Source: Nitzschia sp. DOCU1 (lineage: Eukaryota > Bacillariophyta > Bacillariophyceae > Bacillariales > Bacillariaceae). From it: DNA of 64,000 nt. The first letter of the stretch is position 1; each line of letters starts with the position of its first letter. Below the pieces are notes generated by a model, which saw only the letters and a list, made by a program, of their open reading frames with translations, was not told the DNA's origin and did no database searches. Of this stretch, positions 62,984 to 64,000 are shown piece after piece. A program made the translations under genes and the position numbers. The DNA is taken from the NCBI GenBank assembly GCA_951394045.1, contig OX595988.1, positions 3,301,352 through 3,365,351 on the forward strand, read 5' to 3'.

Positions 62984-63811
62984 TTGGGATTGTCGCATGT
63001 GTCCCACGATGATGTATGTAACTTATACTTCGATTAGTGGGTGCTACTACTACTACGACCGACACCAGCACCACCACCTCGCCACGACGAGCCTCCTCCT
63101 CAAGAAAACATGCTGGAACTGCTTTGGGGATGTCGTGTTGTGGCTCGATGATCCACTTCTTCTTCTTCTTCCTCTTCTTTTCTTGTTGCTACACTTTCCC
63201 AAACACAAATAGAGTTGCACTTGTTAGTGGTCGACGCAAAGATCGTATTATAAGCATCAATTTTTGTCGGCGGTACTACTAGCTAGTATCAGCATGCATC
63301 ATGAGGAGGACGATGTTATTTTTAGTACTACTAGTAGCACCACTGTCGTCCCCCTTCTTGTTACCAACAGAACATGGGAACAAGAACAAGCATCTTTTCT
63401 AGAATTACAGCTCCGAGTACTAGGTGCCGGAATAGAAACTTGTATCATAGACAAACTGACTTGCCATAGTGCCGGGAATAGCGGTTCTCTTCTGCAGAGA
63501 AATGTGAGGGCAGGATTGCGCGGTTGGGTCTCAGAATTGCTATGACTGCTTGGATTCAAAAGAGGGAGTATGCCCCCCAAAAGGGGGGCAAGATGAACCA
63601 AAAAGACCACAGTACATACAAGGCGAAACTCCGCGATGACCGGACGAGATGACGCCACCCAAGGGCGTGCCTGACATGCCCCAAGGATTGACGATTAGAT
63701 CATGTACATCTTCCAATCTCGACTCGTTTGCGAAAGTGACTGCCATTTCTTCCTCGATTCTTCCAAAGAAAAGATCACATTCTCGACGCTTGCTGTCTTG
63801 TCACAACAAGA
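62984..63811. other. Spacer between array gene 3 and the kinesin gene
   Basis: It holds T-rich CTTCTT repeats near 63148-63185, ACTACTAGTAG-type palindromes near 63269-63345 and a perfect G/C hairpin at 63571-63590. No gene is supported. The kinesin promoter should lie in the last few hundred bases. Confidence 0.5.
63571..63590. repeat. Perfect palindrome with G/C arms
   Basis: TGCCCCCC and GGGGGGCA arms surround AAAA; with full pairing, a very stable 8-bp hairpin is expected. It lies about 220 bp before the kinesin ATG. Confidence 0.8.
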
Positions 63812-64000
63812 ATGACAGCCCCAGTTCCCGGCCAGAACAAGCCGCCGGTCCAGAACAAAGGCGGCAGCGACACGTCTGCCAATGTCCGTGTCGTTTCTCG
63901 TGTCCGTCCACTCGCCCAGTACGAGTTGGAGAAGGGGTGCAAGCCGGTAGTGACCAAGGTACCGAATATAACTGGCGAAGGACCCGAAACGTTACAGATA
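63812..64000 (+). CDS. Kinesin motor protein, N-terminal fragment (cut by window end)
   Basis: The ATG at 63812 opens a frame that is still open at the last base, 63 codons in. After a short Pro/Gln/Asn-rich leader, residues 22-35 read SANVRVVSRVRPLA, the first strand of a kinesin motor domain (consensus I-R-V-x-x-R-x-R-P). The ATP-binding P-loop and the class-defining parts lie beyond the window, so the kinesin class cannot be told. The call depends on one short motif plus the N-terminal position. Confidence 0.68.
   Translation, partial: MTAPVPGQNKPPVQNKGGSDTSANVRVVSRVRPLAQYELEKGCKPVVTKVPNITGEGPETLQI

Overview
The window looks like nuclear DNA of a diatom, probably a raphid pennate; the genus is a guess. 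The evidence is the short GT-AG introns (roughly 50-170 nt), a heat-shock-factor gene, four DUF6824-type genes, two members of a stramenopile family of unknown function, presequences with an ASAFAP-like plastid-import site, a single-chain ATP-citrate lyase and a eukaryotic tRNA-Trp with internal pol III boxes. No bacterial operon, rRNA gene or CRISPR array is visible.

Layout. 0-21 kb holds host genes: a carboxyl-methyltransferase-like protein, an ankyrin/armadillo protein with a myristoylation-type N-terminus, two paralogues of an unknown family, tRNA-Trp(CCA), a 1200-residue protein ending in a GT25 glycosyltransferase domain, an HSF transcription factor, a seven-exon ATP-citrate lyase and a short DUF6824 protein. 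21.2-32.1 kb is a nested mobile-element island: a piggyBac-type transposon gene is split first by a 384-bp SINE-like element with a 16-bp target duplication, then by a 5.7-kb Ty3/gypsy-type LTR retrotransposon joined to a 0.7-kb miniature LTR element that shares its LTR ends and polypurine tract. Past its stop codon lie a 69-bp minisatellite and a deleted piggyBac copy in inverse orientation. 32.7-48.5 kb returns to host genes: a LON-domain protein with a plastid-type presequence, a CinA-NADH pyrophosphatase fusion, a bZIP-like protein, ESCRT-II VPS25, a plastid-type CreA protein, a C-14 sterol reductase, an unknown protein and a leucine-rich-repeat protein. 49.9-63 kb is a tandem array of three large low-complexity DUF6824 proteins; copies 2 and 3 share a tract of about 1.6 kb that is almost identical while their flanks differ. 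The window ends in the start of a kinesin motor gene.

Functionally, the citrate lyase (cytosolic acetyl-CoA) and the sterol reductase (sterol synthesis) belong to connected lipid routes but are not adjacent. The CinA-Nudix fusion joins two successive steps of a plausible pyridine-nucleotide salvage route. The least described features are the composite LTR island, with an intron-like insert in pol, a UGA between gag and protease and pol III-like boxes inside the miniature LTR, and the DUF6824 array with its conserved upstream blocks. All family assignments come from reading motifs; no database search was run.
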